A DNA stretch of 11,882 nucleotides from Planctomycetota bacterium (GCA_024278415.1 JAJRTI010000201.1:1-11882), one strand, 5' to 3'; counted from the first letter of the stretch, positions 1-6,861 are shown. Translations and numbers: made by a program. Notes: generated by a model not told the origin, from the sequence alone.

Positions 1-2208
1 AACCGGTTCCCGCTCGACGGGGTCCACGACGTGAGCGCGGCGTTGGCGGAAGCGCACGCGGAGGGCGCGATGATCGAGGGTGTGGACCTGCACAAGATCG
101 CGCAGACCGCGCGCGCGGCCACGACGTTGCGCGAGTTTATCCTGCGGCAGGACGGGTACCACGAACACCTCGAACGCCTCGCGCGCATGATCGTGGACCA
201 GAAGAAGCTGGCCGACGCGATCTTCGCCGCGGTCGACGAGGAAGGCCGCGTGCTCGACAGGGCGTCGCCCGCGCTCGCGGACATCCGCAAGCAGATCGTG
301 CGCGTCGAGGCGAGCATCCGCCGGCGCATGCGCCAGTTCACGCAGGAAGAAGGCGTGCGCGAGTGCCTCCAAGACGACTACGTCACGCTCCGCGATGGCC
401 GCTACGTGCTGCCCGTGCTCGCGCACCGCAAGAACGACGTGCCGGGGCTCGTGCACGACCGGTCCGACACCGGGCAGACCGTCTTCATCGAGCCGCAGGC
501 CGTCGTCGAGCTGGGCAACGAAGTGCGCGATCTGTTTGCGCGGGAGCGCGTCGAGGTGCGGCGCATTCTGCGCGAACTCACCGCGCAAGTCCGCGAGGAC
601 ATGGACGCGATCGAGGCCAACCTCGATGTGCTGGCGCAAGCCGACGCCATCTACGCCCGGGCGCGGTTTGGCCTCCACTACAAGCTCGAACAGCCCGCGT
701 TCACCGACGAGCGCGAGTTGGAGGTCTTCGACGCGCGGCACCCGCTCCTGCTCTTCGCCGGCGTGGACGCGGTGCCCATCAGCTACCACCTCACGCCGCA
801 CACGCGGGTCATGCTCATTAGCGGCCCCAACGCCGGCGGCAAAACCGTCGCGCTCAAGACGGTGGGGCTCCTCGCACTCATGGCCCAGGCCGGCCTGCCC
901 GTGCCGGCGAGCGACGCGTCGAAGTTCCCCGTGTTCAAGGACGTGCTCGCGGACATGGGCGACGAGCAGAGCATCGAGCAGGCGCTAAGCACGTTTTCCG
1001 CACATGCCGCGCGGCTGGCTGACATTTTGAGCAAGGTCCATGCGGACGCGCTCGTGCTCGTGGACGAGCTGGGCCGATCGACCGATCCACAGGAGGGCAG
1101 CGCGCTCGCGTGCGCCGTGCTCGAGGAGATCTACGAGTCCGAGGCGCTCGCGATCGTGACCACGCACCTGCACGACCCCAAGGTCATGGCGCACGAATAC
1201 CCGGCCATGGAAAACGCGTCGGTGCAGTTCGACGTGGCGACGCTCCAGCCGACGTACCAACTCAAGGTGGGCCTGCCCGGCAGCAGCCATGCGTTCGACA
1301 TCGCCCGGCGCATGGGTGTGCCGGCCCACGTGCTCGACCGGGCCAAGAGCCGCGTGGGCCAAGGGGCCGCGGACTTGGAGGATCTGCTTGCCAGCATCCA
1401 GACGCACGACCAGGAACTCGCGGCAGAGCGCACCAAGGCAGAGGCCGCGCGCCTCAGGGCCGAGGAGCTGAAGGCGGAGTACGAGGAGGCCATGGCCGAG
1501 GTGAAGAAGCGCGCAAAGGAAGCCGTGCGCAAGGCCAACCTCGACGCGGACGAGGTGATCCGGGAGGCCCAGCAGGAAGCCGAGCGCATCATCGAGGCCG
1601 TGCGAGAGCATGCGCGCACCCGAGGCGGCAAGGAAGTGCCGACCCAAGTGGTGAAGCAGGTGCGGCAGCGCTCGCGCAAGCAGCGAGAGCAGCTCCGCGA
1701 GGAAGCCCAACGGCTCGCCGACGACCAACCCGACCGGCTCACCGCCGAGGAGATCGAGCCCGGCATGAACGTGCTCGTGCTGAGCCTCCGCAGTGTGGGC
1801 AAGGTGGTGTCGGTGAAGCGGAACAAGGGCCGCGCTGTCGTGGCCGTCGGGCCGACGCGGTTCGACCTGAAGATCGAGGACCTGGCCCGGCCGCAGGGCC
1901 AGGCCAAAGAGGAGGAGCCGCGCAAGGCTCCCAAGTCCATGCCCCGCGCCGCGCACGTGGATCCGCGGCTCATGCTCATCGGTATGCGAGCGGAGGAGGC
2001 GCGGGCGGAACTGGAGCGCTACCTGGAGGCCGCGGCGCTGAGCGACCACGCGGAGGTGTGCATTGTGCACGGGTACGGCACCGGCGCGCTCCGCAAGATG
2101 ACGCACGACGTGCTCAGCAATCACCCCCTCGTAAAGTCGTTCCGCGCCGGTGGCAAGGGCGAAGGCGACGCGGGCGCGACGATTGTGCAGTTTTCAGAAC
2201 CGGGGTGA
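1..2208 (+). CDS. mutS2: Endonuclease MutS2, 5'-truncated by window edge
   Basis: MutS2 is a MutS-family ATPase with a C-terminal Smr domain. Family members suppress recombination or, in Bacillus, split collided ribosomes. The frame is open from base 1, so 735 residues are visible; MutS2 proteins are usually about 780 long, so roughly 50-70 N-terminal residues lie outside. The GTG at 31 is internal, because the codons before it also read as MutS2. Counting from base 1, seen in order are the clamp/lever helices, Walker A GPNAGGKT (residues 275-282), Walker B LVLVDE followed by LGRSTDP (351-363), a charged coiled coil (about 460-570), a KOW-like segment (about 583-630) and an Smr domain (about 655-730) with HGYGTG. 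The usual LDLRG motif opening the Smr domain reads LMLIG (657-661). The gene converges on the GH5 gene. Identification is very secure; which cellular role applies here is not visible. Confidence 0.96.
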   Translation, partial: NRFPLDGVHDVSAALAEAHAEGAMIEGVDLHKIAQTARAATTLREFILRQDGYHEHLERLARMIVDQKKLADAIFAAVDEEGRVLDRASPALADIRKQIVRVEASIRRRMRQFTQEEGVRECLQDDYVTLRDGRYVLPVLAHRKNDVPGLVHDRSDTGQTVFIEPQAVVELGNEVRDLFARERVEVRRILRELTAQVREDMDAIEANLDVLAQADAIYARARFGLHYKLEQPAFTDERELEVFDARHPLLLFAGVDAVPISYHLTPHTRVMLISGPNAGGKTVALKTVGLLALMAQAGLPVPASDASKFPVFKDVLADMGDEQSIEQALSTFSAHAARLADILSKVHADALVLVDELGRSTDPQEGSALACAVLEEIYESEALAIVTTHLHDPKVMAHEYPAMENASVQFDVATLQPTYQLKVGLPGSSHAFDIARRMGVPAHVLDRAKSRVGQGAADLEDLLASIQTHDQELAAERTKAEAARLRAEELKAEYEEAMAEVKKRAKEAVRKANLDADEVIREAQQEAERIIEAVREHARTRGGKEVPTQVVKQVRQRSRKQREQLREEAQRLADDQPDRLTAEEIEPGMNVLVLSLRSVGKVVSVKRNKGRAVVAVGPTRFDLKIEDLARPQGQAKEEEPRKAPKSMPRAAHVDPRLMLIGMRAEEARAELERYLEAAALSDHAEVCIVHGYGTGALRKMTHDVLSNHPLVKSFRAGGKGEGDAGATIVQFSEPG

Positions 2209-2212
2209 CGCT

Positions 2213-2289
2213 GTAGCCGCATTCGCCAGAATGCGGGCGATCTGGGGGCAATCTGTGAATCGCTTCACGCCCCGCCCGCATGCGGCTAC
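2213..2289. repeat. Multi-arm palindromic intergenic element between convergent genes
   Basis: The gap between the mutS2 stop and the GH5 stop is almost wholly palindromic. GTAGCCGCAT (2213-2222) is perfectly complementary to ATGCGGCTAC (2280-2289), which includes the GH5 stop codon. CCGCATTC (2217-2224) can instead pair with GAATGCGG (2229-2236) over a 4-base loop. ATGCGGGC (2231-2238) can also pair with GCCCGCAT (2274-2281). A smaller hairpin, GTGAA/TTCAC, sits at 2255-2268. It may act as a bidirectional terminator, although there is no T-run, or it may be a dispersed REP-like repeat. Pairing is seen directly; function is inferred. Confidence 0.7.
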
Positions 2290-3860
2290 TCGGCCCGCTT
2301 CAGTGCGATAGCGATCCGACACTCACGCGCGCCAGCAGGACAGACCACGCGCACGAACCCGCTCTCGTCGCGTCGCACACGCGCGTCGCCGCTGCCCACG
2401 AGCCTCACGCGCGTCTCCGCGCGTAGCGCCGGCGGAACCCAGATGACAGTCTCCCCGCCTTGCGGCAACGGGACAAAGGACAGTTCGAACGCGGCGTCCG
2501 TGCAGCGCATGCGAGTCGGGACGCCTGCGATGATCTCCGCGTGGGGCCGGCCCATGAGGGGCCGGAACGGCAGCTTGGTGAAACCTTTGGAGTATTGCCA
2601 CCACGCCCAGCCGCAAAGCAAGTCGTCGAACGCATCCAACTGGGCGCGCACCATGGCCTCCGCGCCGGGCGTCTTGGCCCCCAGCGCGCCCCACTCGCCG
2701 AACCACGTAGGCGCGTCCATCGCGCCGCCCGCGTCCGCCGCGCGCTTGAGTTGTGGCAACACCAACTCCGTCGGCCCGGCGTGGGGCAGCTTCAGGTCGA
2801 ACCAGAAGTCGTAATGGTGCGGCGCGAACGCGACATTGGCGAAGGGCCGGCCCCGCGCGTCGCGCGGCGCGGCGATGCCCGTCTTGAGCCGCGTGCCCGA
2901 CGCGGAGCCGCCGGCCGGCTCGAAGAAGCAGATGTGATGGGGATCGACCTCGCGGATCGCGGCCACGAGCTTGTTGTAGAACGGCTGCAAGCGCCGCCGC
3001 TCAAATTCCATGGCCGGCCCACTGGCCGCGTCGAGTACGTCGAGCAGCTTGCCGCGCTGGTAGAGCTGTTCGACGAGCTGCCCGGCCAGCGGCGTCGCCC
3101 CCTCCGGCTTCGAGAGCAGTTGCCTCCACTGCGACTGGAACTCCGGCCCCAGCTCCTGGCCGACCGCGGCGACAAGGGCGAAGAAGATGGGGTACGCCGC
3201 GGATCCGTAGTACGGCTCGTTGAGCAAGTCGTAGCCGACGACGTTCGTGTCGTCTCTGAATCTCCTTGCGACGTGCTGCCACGCGGCAATGAAGCGGTCT
3301 TGGATGCCGACGCGGCCCGGCCCCGGCTTATTGGCCCAGAACGCGTCGAATGCCTTGATCACCGCGGGCGCGGCATAGCTCATGTACCACGCGCCCTTGA
3401 TGCGTTGGAACGGGATGCCCGCGTCGAGGCAGGCCCAATCCGGCGCGCCGTCGCCGCCGTACTTGCGCGCGTAGACATCTTGGTGCATGTCCAAGATCAC
3501 GCGCAGCCCGACCTCGCGGCACCAGCGCAGCCGCACCGCGACTTGGTCGAGATACGCGTCGTCGTATTCCCCCGGCCGCGGCTCGACCGCTTCCCACACG
3601 ATGAGGTAGCGCACGCTGTCGAAGCCCCAGCGGCGCAACGCGGCCAGGTCGTCCTTCGTCTGCCACGGCAGGAACGGCGGCCGCTTGCAGGCTTGGGCCA
3701 CGTTCATGCTGTGCAGGATCAGCACGCGGCCTTGCGCGTCCACGAGCCACCGGCCGCGTGTGGACACGAAGCCGGGCCCCGCAGCTCCCCACGCGCCGCC
3801 GGCCAACGCGGCGGCCACCACAGCCACAGCAAGTCCCGCGCGTCTAGGCTGGTATGACAA
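2286..3860 (-). CDS. Secreted glycoside hydrolase family 5, endoglycoceramidase-like
   Basis: A 524-residue retaining glycoside hydrolase of the GH5 (cellulase superfamily) fold. The N-terminus has two arginines and then a hydrophobic Ala/Val stretch with likely signal cleavage near residues 25-27, so the protein is exported. The barrel shows ILDMHQDVY and GDGAPDWA, a combination typical of endoglycoceramidase-like GH5. The acid/base is Glu215 in LLNEP and the nucleophile Glu389 in FGEWG. A C-terminal beta-sandwich-like region (about 440-524) follows, as in endoglycoceramidases, which release glycans from glycosphingolipids. Substrate here is unproven; a beta-glucanase or other GH5 activity is possible. 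The start is TTG at 3860, chosen because GGAGG lies 6 bases upstream and the signal peptide begins there. The gene overlaps the sulfatase by 17 bases and is probably co-transcribed and translationally coupled. Confidence 0.88.
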   Translation of the reverse strand: MSYQPRRAGLAVAVVAAALAGGAWGAAGPGFVSTRGRWLVDAQGRVLILHSMNVAQACKRPPFLPWQTKDDLAALRRWGFDSVRYLIVWEAVEPRPGEYDDAYLDQVAVRLRWCREVGLRVILDMHQDVYARKYGGDGAPDWACLDAGIPFQRIKGAWYMSYAAPAVIKAFDAFWANKPGPGRVGIQDRFIAAWQHVARRFRDDTNVVGYDLLNEPYYGSAAYPIFFALVAAVGQELGPEFQSQWRQLLSKPEGATPLAGQLVEQLYQRGKLLDVLDAASGPAMEFERRRLQPFYNKLVAAIREVDPHHICFFEPAGGSASGTRLKTGIAAPRDARGRPFANVAFAPHHYDFWFDLKLPHAGPTELVLPQLKRAADAGGAMDAPTWFGEWGALGAKTPGAEAMVRAQLDAFDDLLCGWAWWQYSKGFTKLPFRPLMGRPHAEIIAGVPTRMRCTDAAFELSFVPLPQGGETVIWVPPALRAETRVRLVGSGDARVRRDESGFVRVVCPAGARECRIAIALKRAE

Positions 3861-3866
3861 ACGGGT

Positions 3867-3871
3867 CCTCC
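3867..3871 (-). promoter_or_regulatory. Shine-Dalgarno site fixing the TTG start of the GH5 gene
   Basis: On the minus strand GGAGG is followed by ACCCGT (6 bases) and then TTG. The site lies inside the 3' end of the sulfatase reading frame. Its strength and spacing are the main reason to accept the rare TTG start at 3860. Confidence 0.7.
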
Positions 3872-4302
3872 GCCTGCTTCAGCCAATCGGCCAGCATGCC
3901 GCGCAGCTTGGATCGCAGGCCCGCATGGGCCGGGTCGTCGATGAGGTTCTTCAACTGATACGGATCGGCTGCGTTGTCGAAGAGGCACCAAGGCCGGTCG
4001 GGATAGAGCGCGTACGTGTAGCGCCCGGTCGTGACTCCGCGGAAGAGCGGCGCCGGGTGCTTCTGCCCGCCGGACGCGTGGTTTTTCGAGATGTGCATGA
4101 TGAACTGCGACTCCGGCTCCGGGCCCTTGTGCCCGCGCATGGCCGGCGAGAAGTCGAGCCCCACGCAGCTCTTGGGCGCGGGCACTCCCGCGAGCGCGCA
4201 GAGCGACGGCATGACGTCGATTGTCCCCAAGAGCGATCGGTCCCGCTTGCCGGCTGGCACGACGCCCGGCCAACGAATGAGAAACGGAGTCTTGATCGAC
4301 TC

Positions 4303-4305
4303 CTA
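4303..4305 (-). other. Premature amber codon in the sulfatase
   Basis: TAG on the minus strand sits between TAC (Tyr) and GAG TCG ATC (Glu-Ser-Ile) and is in phase with both halves of the sulfatase. At least five other genes in the window end in TAG (GH5, vapC, the small unknown gene, GH36-like, and this sulfatase's own terminus), so TAG is a normal stop here and genome-wide reassignment is unlikely. Confidence 0.85.
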
Positions 4306-5275
4306 GTACGGCTGGCGCTTCCCTCCCGCGCCGTGCGAACCGAGGAGCGAGCCGTGGTCGGACGTGTACACGAGGATCGTGTTATTCGCAAGCCCAAGCG
4401 CGTCGAGTTTCGCCATGACGCGGCCCAACTCCCGGTCGATCGCAGTCACGTGCGCGTGGTAGCCGTTGTATACCGCCCATCGCCGCTTCGCCCGGCGCTC
4501 GGCGCGCCTGGGGTTGAGCCCCTTTGGCTGCTTCACGTTCGGCGGATAGGGCAGCGAGCCCGGCGGGTAGAGATCCTTGTCCTCTTGGGGCGCGTCGGTG
4601 AAGTTCGAGTGCGGCGGATTCCAGGACACCATGAGGAAGAACGGCCGGTCCTTGTTGCCATCGATGAACTCGAGCGCTTGGTCGGCCATCGCGGTCGCGT
4701 TGTAGCGCGTGCACTTGACCGGTTTGCCGTCCTTGGGGTGGTAGGCGGAGTTCCAGTGGCTATTGGTGCGCGACCAGATGAGCGAGTGGTCGAAGCCGAA
4801 GGGCTCTGCGCGAGTGCCGCCCAGGTGCCACTTGCCGATGTAACCCGTGGCGTAGCCGGCTTGCTTGAACGCCTTGCCAATGGTCATCTCGTCGCTGCTC
4901 AGCTTGAGCGCGTTGTCGGTGATGCCCTGTTGATACGGCCACCGCCCAGTGAGGAGCATCGCCCGATACGGCGAGCAGACGGGGTAGTTGCTGACGCAGT
5001 TGTCGAACGACACGCCTTGCGCTGCCATGCGCTCCATGTGGGGCGTCTTGGCCTGCGGCATGCCCGCGAAGGACATGGCCTGCCAGCGGTGTTCGTCGCT
5101 GAAGAGGAACACCACGTTCGGCTTGCGCCGGGGCTCCGACGCGCCGGCGGCCGAGCGAAGCGCGAGCGCGGCCGCGCCACTCGCGGTGGTGTTGATAAAG
5201 TCGCGTCGGTTCATTCGATTGGGCATGGCCTGTTGTCCTTGCTCTTCTGCTTCTTTGCGTCTTGGCGACTTCGCG

Positions 5276-5291
5276 TCCGCCGTACGGCGGA
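5276..5291. repeat. 16-base perfect palindrome in the sulfatase leader
   Basis: TCCGCCGTACGGCGGA equals its own reverse complement and would form a 6-bp stem with a 4-base loop in the mRNA leader, between the predicted promoter and the sulfatase start. It could be a regulator-binding site or a leader hairpin; neither is shown. Confidence 0.5.
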
Positions 5292-5346
5292 TAGCGTTTC
5301 GCTTCGCCATGGACGGTGGCGCGGCTGTGACTGCATGCTGTCCCCG

Positions 5347-5374
5347 ATTCTACTCTGCGGCGCTTTGCTGTCAA
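5347..5374 (-). promoter_or_regulatory. Predicted sigma70-type promoter for the sulfatase-GH5 operon
   Basis: On the minus strand TTGACA (5374-5369, perfect -35) is followed by a 16-base spacer and TAGAAT (5352-5347, 5 of 6 to TATAAT). Transcription would begin near 5340, giving a leader of about 113 bases before the ATG at 5226. The leader contains the 5276-5291 palindrome and a purine-rich tract ahead of the ribosome-binding site. Confidence 0.6.
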
Positions 5375-5531
5375 TCTGTGGCGGATTGTTGCGCATCGGG
5401 CATGCCGCAGGCCATGTCCCCCGATTGGGCGCGAGCGCTCCGTGTTTCGCCCTGCTGCTTCGTGCGTAACACGACTCAACTACCTGCCGGTCATGGACGT
5501 GTCGCGGCCCAGGGCCAAAGGCTCGGAATGC

Positions 5532-5551
5532 GATCCCGAGGCTTCGGGATC
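5532..5551. terminator. Perfect 8-bp hairpin downstream of vapC
   Basis: GATCCCGA (5532-5539) and TCGGGATC (5544-5551) flank a 4-base loop. It lies 33-53 bases past the vapC stop on the minus strand and so is placed to end the vapBC transcript. There is no T-run, so it is either a non-canonical terminator or a dispersed palindromic repeat. Confidence 0.4.
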
Positions 5552-5570
5552 CGCTCCATCTTGACGGTTT

Positions 5571-5587
5571 GAGGCGAAGCTTCGCTA
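5571..5587 (-). repeat. Copy 1 of 17-base palindromic repeat (minus orientation)
   Basis: On the minus strand this reads TAGCGAAGCTTCGCCTC, identical to plus-strand 6886-6902. Its core GCGAAGCTTCGC (5574-5585) is a perfect 12-base palindrome. Its first three bases are the vapC stop codon TAG (5587-5585). The flanking sequences of the two copies do not match. Confidence 0.65.
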
Positions 5588-5995
5588 GCCTGATACAGGA
5601 TCAAGCAACTGCACGCTGGCAAAGTCGTCGCGCAGATACCCGCGATCGCGCGCGACCAAACGATCTGCATGGACCTCTGCGTGAGCCCCGATGAGGAAGT
5701 CGGCGACGATGCGCCCGGCCTTCCCGCCGCGTTCGAGATAGGTTGCGAAATTGCTGCCAGCCAGAATACAGACCTCGCGTGACGAGGGAGCGAACTCAAG
5801 CTGCCAGTCGGCGAGGAACTCCTCGAAGGCTTCATGATTGGAGAATGCCGGGTAGATTTCGGCAAGCACGCACTCACCGACAATGAGTTGCCCCTCAGCA
5901 CTCGCGTGACGCAGCGTCCGCTCCGATAGGTCGGCAAACCTTGGGTCATCCACCACAACATCCAGGATAACCGAACTGTCCACCGCTGAGATCAT
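5585..5995 (-). CDS. vapC: VapC-type PIN-domain ribonuclease toxin
   Basis: A 136-residue PIN-domain protein, the normal size for VapC. VapC toxins are Mg2+-dependent RNases that cleave tRNA or rRNA and are held inactive by the cognate antitoxin. The acidic active-site residues are visible: Asp6 (AVDSSVILD), Glu46 (VLAEIY), Asp99 (IVADFLIGAHA) and Asp117 (ARDRGYL). The layout resembles the FitB/VapC4-5 branch. The start is ATG at 5995-5993, which overlaps the antitoxin stop as ATGA; the open frame upstream of it belongs to the overlap with vapB. Translation is therefore probably coupled to vapB, with only a weak CGGGA before the ATG. The RNA target cannot be told from sequence. Confidence 0.92.
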   Translation of the reverse strand: MISAVDSSVILDVVVDDPRFADLSERTLRHASAEGQLIVGECVLAEIYPAFSNHEAFEEFLADWQLEFAPSSREVCILAGSNFATYLERGGKAGRIVADFLIGAHAEVHADRLVARDRGYLRDDFASVQLLDPVSG

Positions 5996-6213
5996 TCCCG
6001 GATGCTCGCAAGATACGCATCTACAGAGACTCCCCCTGGGAGCTTGCCTCGTCCCCGCCACTTCCGGAAGACATCTTCAGACTGCACCTTCCGTGCGACA
6101 AGCTGTCCCTGAACGGCTTGGAAGTCAAGCACTGTGCCCGGTCTGAGCCCGAGCTTGTCGCGACAGGCTTTCGGGATCGTGACCTGGCCTTTCTGGGAGA
6201 CAGTAGTTTTCAT
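5992..6213 (-). CDS. vapB: AbrB/MazE-type antitoxin paired with VapC
   Basis: A 73-residue antitoxin with an N-terminal SpoVT/AbrB swapped-hairpin DNA-binding domain (MKTTVSQKGQVTIPKACR, then LGLRPGTVLDF) and a C-terminal tail (about residues 45-73) that would wrap the toxin. It should neutralise VapC and repress its own promoter. I place the start at ATG 6213 because the family begins there and because a TTGACA-17-TATCAT promoter would start the mRNA at that very A, giving a leaderless transcript. An in-frame ATG at 6243, with AGGAG 8 bases before it (6256-6252), is a real alternative. It adds ten residues but lies inside the predicted promoter. The stop overlaps the vapC ATG by four bases. 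Confidence 0.88.
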   Translation of the reverse strand: MKTTVSQKGQVTIPKACRDKLGLRPGTVLDFQAVQGQLVARKVQSEDVFRKWRGRGKLPGGVSVDAYLASIRE

Positions 6214-6219
6214 ACCATG

Positions 6220-6248
6220 ATGATATGAATCTTTACTAATCATGTCAA
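6220..6248 (-). promoter_or_regulatory. Promoter and probable operator of vapBC
   Basis: On the minus strand TTGACA (6248-6243) is separated by exactly 17 bases from TATCAT (6225-6220). The expected start point, about 7 bases past the -10, is the A of the ATG at 6213. The stretch 6211-6227 has CATA...TATG dyad symmetry across the -10 and start, a plausible AbrB-type autoregulation site. Hexamers and spacing are seen; transcription is inferred. Confidence 0.65.
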
Positions 6249-6537
6249 GATCTCCTGATGCCTAGCATGAATGAACCTGATTGTCAGAGGGCTGGCCGTG
6301 CGCCAGGGTGTTCCGTTCAGCGGCGAATTGGCCGGAGACATGCCACAAGTGCGAGCCCTTCTTTCCCCGCGTCGGCTCGTTGTCGTGAGTGATTATCCGC
6401 AGGTCGTCGAACTGAACCGGCGCAGGATCGAGGCCGTAATGAACCAGTCCCTACACCGGCGTCCTGCTTGTCGTCCCATTTGCATGCCGCGTGGCGGCTC
6501 GGCGCCCCCGAACCTGCGTGCCCGTGTGGGCGGGCTC

Positions 6538-6861
6538 CTACGCGTCCGCCAACTCGAACGCGGCGACCACGTGGGCTGTGTTCACGCTCGCCTCCAGACG
6601 CGCGGTGGGCGCCACGACGATGTTCTCGTATGCCTTCACCGCGGTCGGCTTGCGCTCGGCCATGGTCACGTCGATCCAAATGCTCCCGTTGGCCCCGGTG
6701 TAGATGCGGTTGATGCACTGGATCGCCAAGATGCTCCCGTTTTCGAGCATCAGCCCATAGAACCACTTTTCCGACATCATCCGTTCGACGAACCACCCAG
6801 GCAGAATCGATTCAGGAGTGGTGGGTCCTGCGGCCGGCGCGTTGTCTCGTCTGAGGGCCAT
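6538..6861 (-). CDS. Conserved-looking hypothetical protein, 107 residues
   Basis: I do not recognise a named family. The protein begins with a short polar, Pro-containing stretch and then alternates hydrophobic and polar residues in beta-strand fashion: EKWFYGLMLENGSILAIQ, then IWIDVTM, then IVVAPTARLEASVNTAHVVA, ending AFELADA. Balanced composition, few arginine runs and an AAGGA site 7 bases before the ATG (6873-6869) argue that it is a real gene rather than a shadow of the opposite frame. There is no signal peptide, membrane segment or cysteine pair, so it is probably a small cytoplasmic beta-rich protein. It lies between vapBC and the repeat cluster at 6886-7044, and could be cargo or a third component of the TA patch. 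Confidence 0.6.
   Translation of the reverse strand: MALRRDNAPAAGPTTPESILPGWFVERMMSEKWFYGLMLENGSILAIQCINRIYTGANGSIWIDVTMAERKPTAVKAYENIVVAPTARLEASVNTAHVVAAFELADA

Larger units (their letters stand above)
3844..5226 (-). pseudogene. Tat-exported formylglycine sulfatase interrupted by one in-frame TAG
   Basis: Type I (S1 family) sulfatase that would hydrolyse sulfate esters outside the cytoplasm. The start is ATG at 5226, with AAGGA 9 bases upstream. A Tat signal with NRRDFI (residues 6-11) and an Ala-rich core follows. Metal ligands are visible at Asp44 (FSDEH) and Asp290-His291 (SDHG). Cys84 in CSPYRAMLLTGR is the residue to be converted to formylglycine. Codon 308 is TAG (4303-4305) within GKRQPY-stop-ESIKTPF, where related sulfatases usually have Glu, so a single GAG-to-TAG change explains it. 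The same frame then continues with conserved sulfatase sequence (LIRWPG, TIDVMPSL, LFDNAADPYQLKNL) to a natural TAG at 3844-3846. The product ends after 307 of 460 residues unless read through. The TAG may be a recent mutation or a sequencing error. It is first in a likely operon with the GH5 gene. Confidence 0.88.
5227..5584. other. Gene-free stretch between vapC and the sulfatase
   Basis: No convincing gene lies here; the frames that stay open are compositional shadows. It holds the sulfatase leader and promoter, the 5276-5291 palindrome, a perfect hairpin at 5532-5551 and most of one copy of the 17-base repeat at 5571-5587. The part between about 5380 and 5530 shows nothing recognisable. 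Confidence 0.6.

Noticed and set aside
2460..3857. Long plus-strand frame opposite the GH5 gene
   Set aside because: Arginine-rich antisense shadow produced by high third-position GC; the minus strand encodes a recognisable GH5 enzyme.
3844..4260. Separate small gene starting at GTG 4260 downstream of the sulfatase amber codon
   Set aside because: It is in the same frame as the sulfatase and has the family's C-terminal sequence; no ribosome site precedes the GTG, so it is the distal part of one gene.
4303..4305. Pyrrolysine or global amber reassignment at the sulfatase TAG
   Set aside because: TAG ends at least five genes here at natural C-termini, and the homologous residue is typically Glu.
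5227..5310. 28-residue N-terminal extension of the sulfatase from ATG 5310
   Set aside because: It would place a charged stretch before the Tat signal; ATG 5226 has AAGGA at good spacing and gives a proper Tat leader.
5996..6061. 22-residue N-terminal extension of VapC
   Set aside because: The added residues are an out-of-frame reading of the vapB end; PIN toxins begin just before the first Asp, and ATG 5995 gives the usual ATGA overlap.
6317..6796. Minus-strand 159-codon frame overlapping the unknown gene
   Set aside because: Arg/Gly/His-rich composition and no ribosome site; the 6538-6861 frame is more protein-like.
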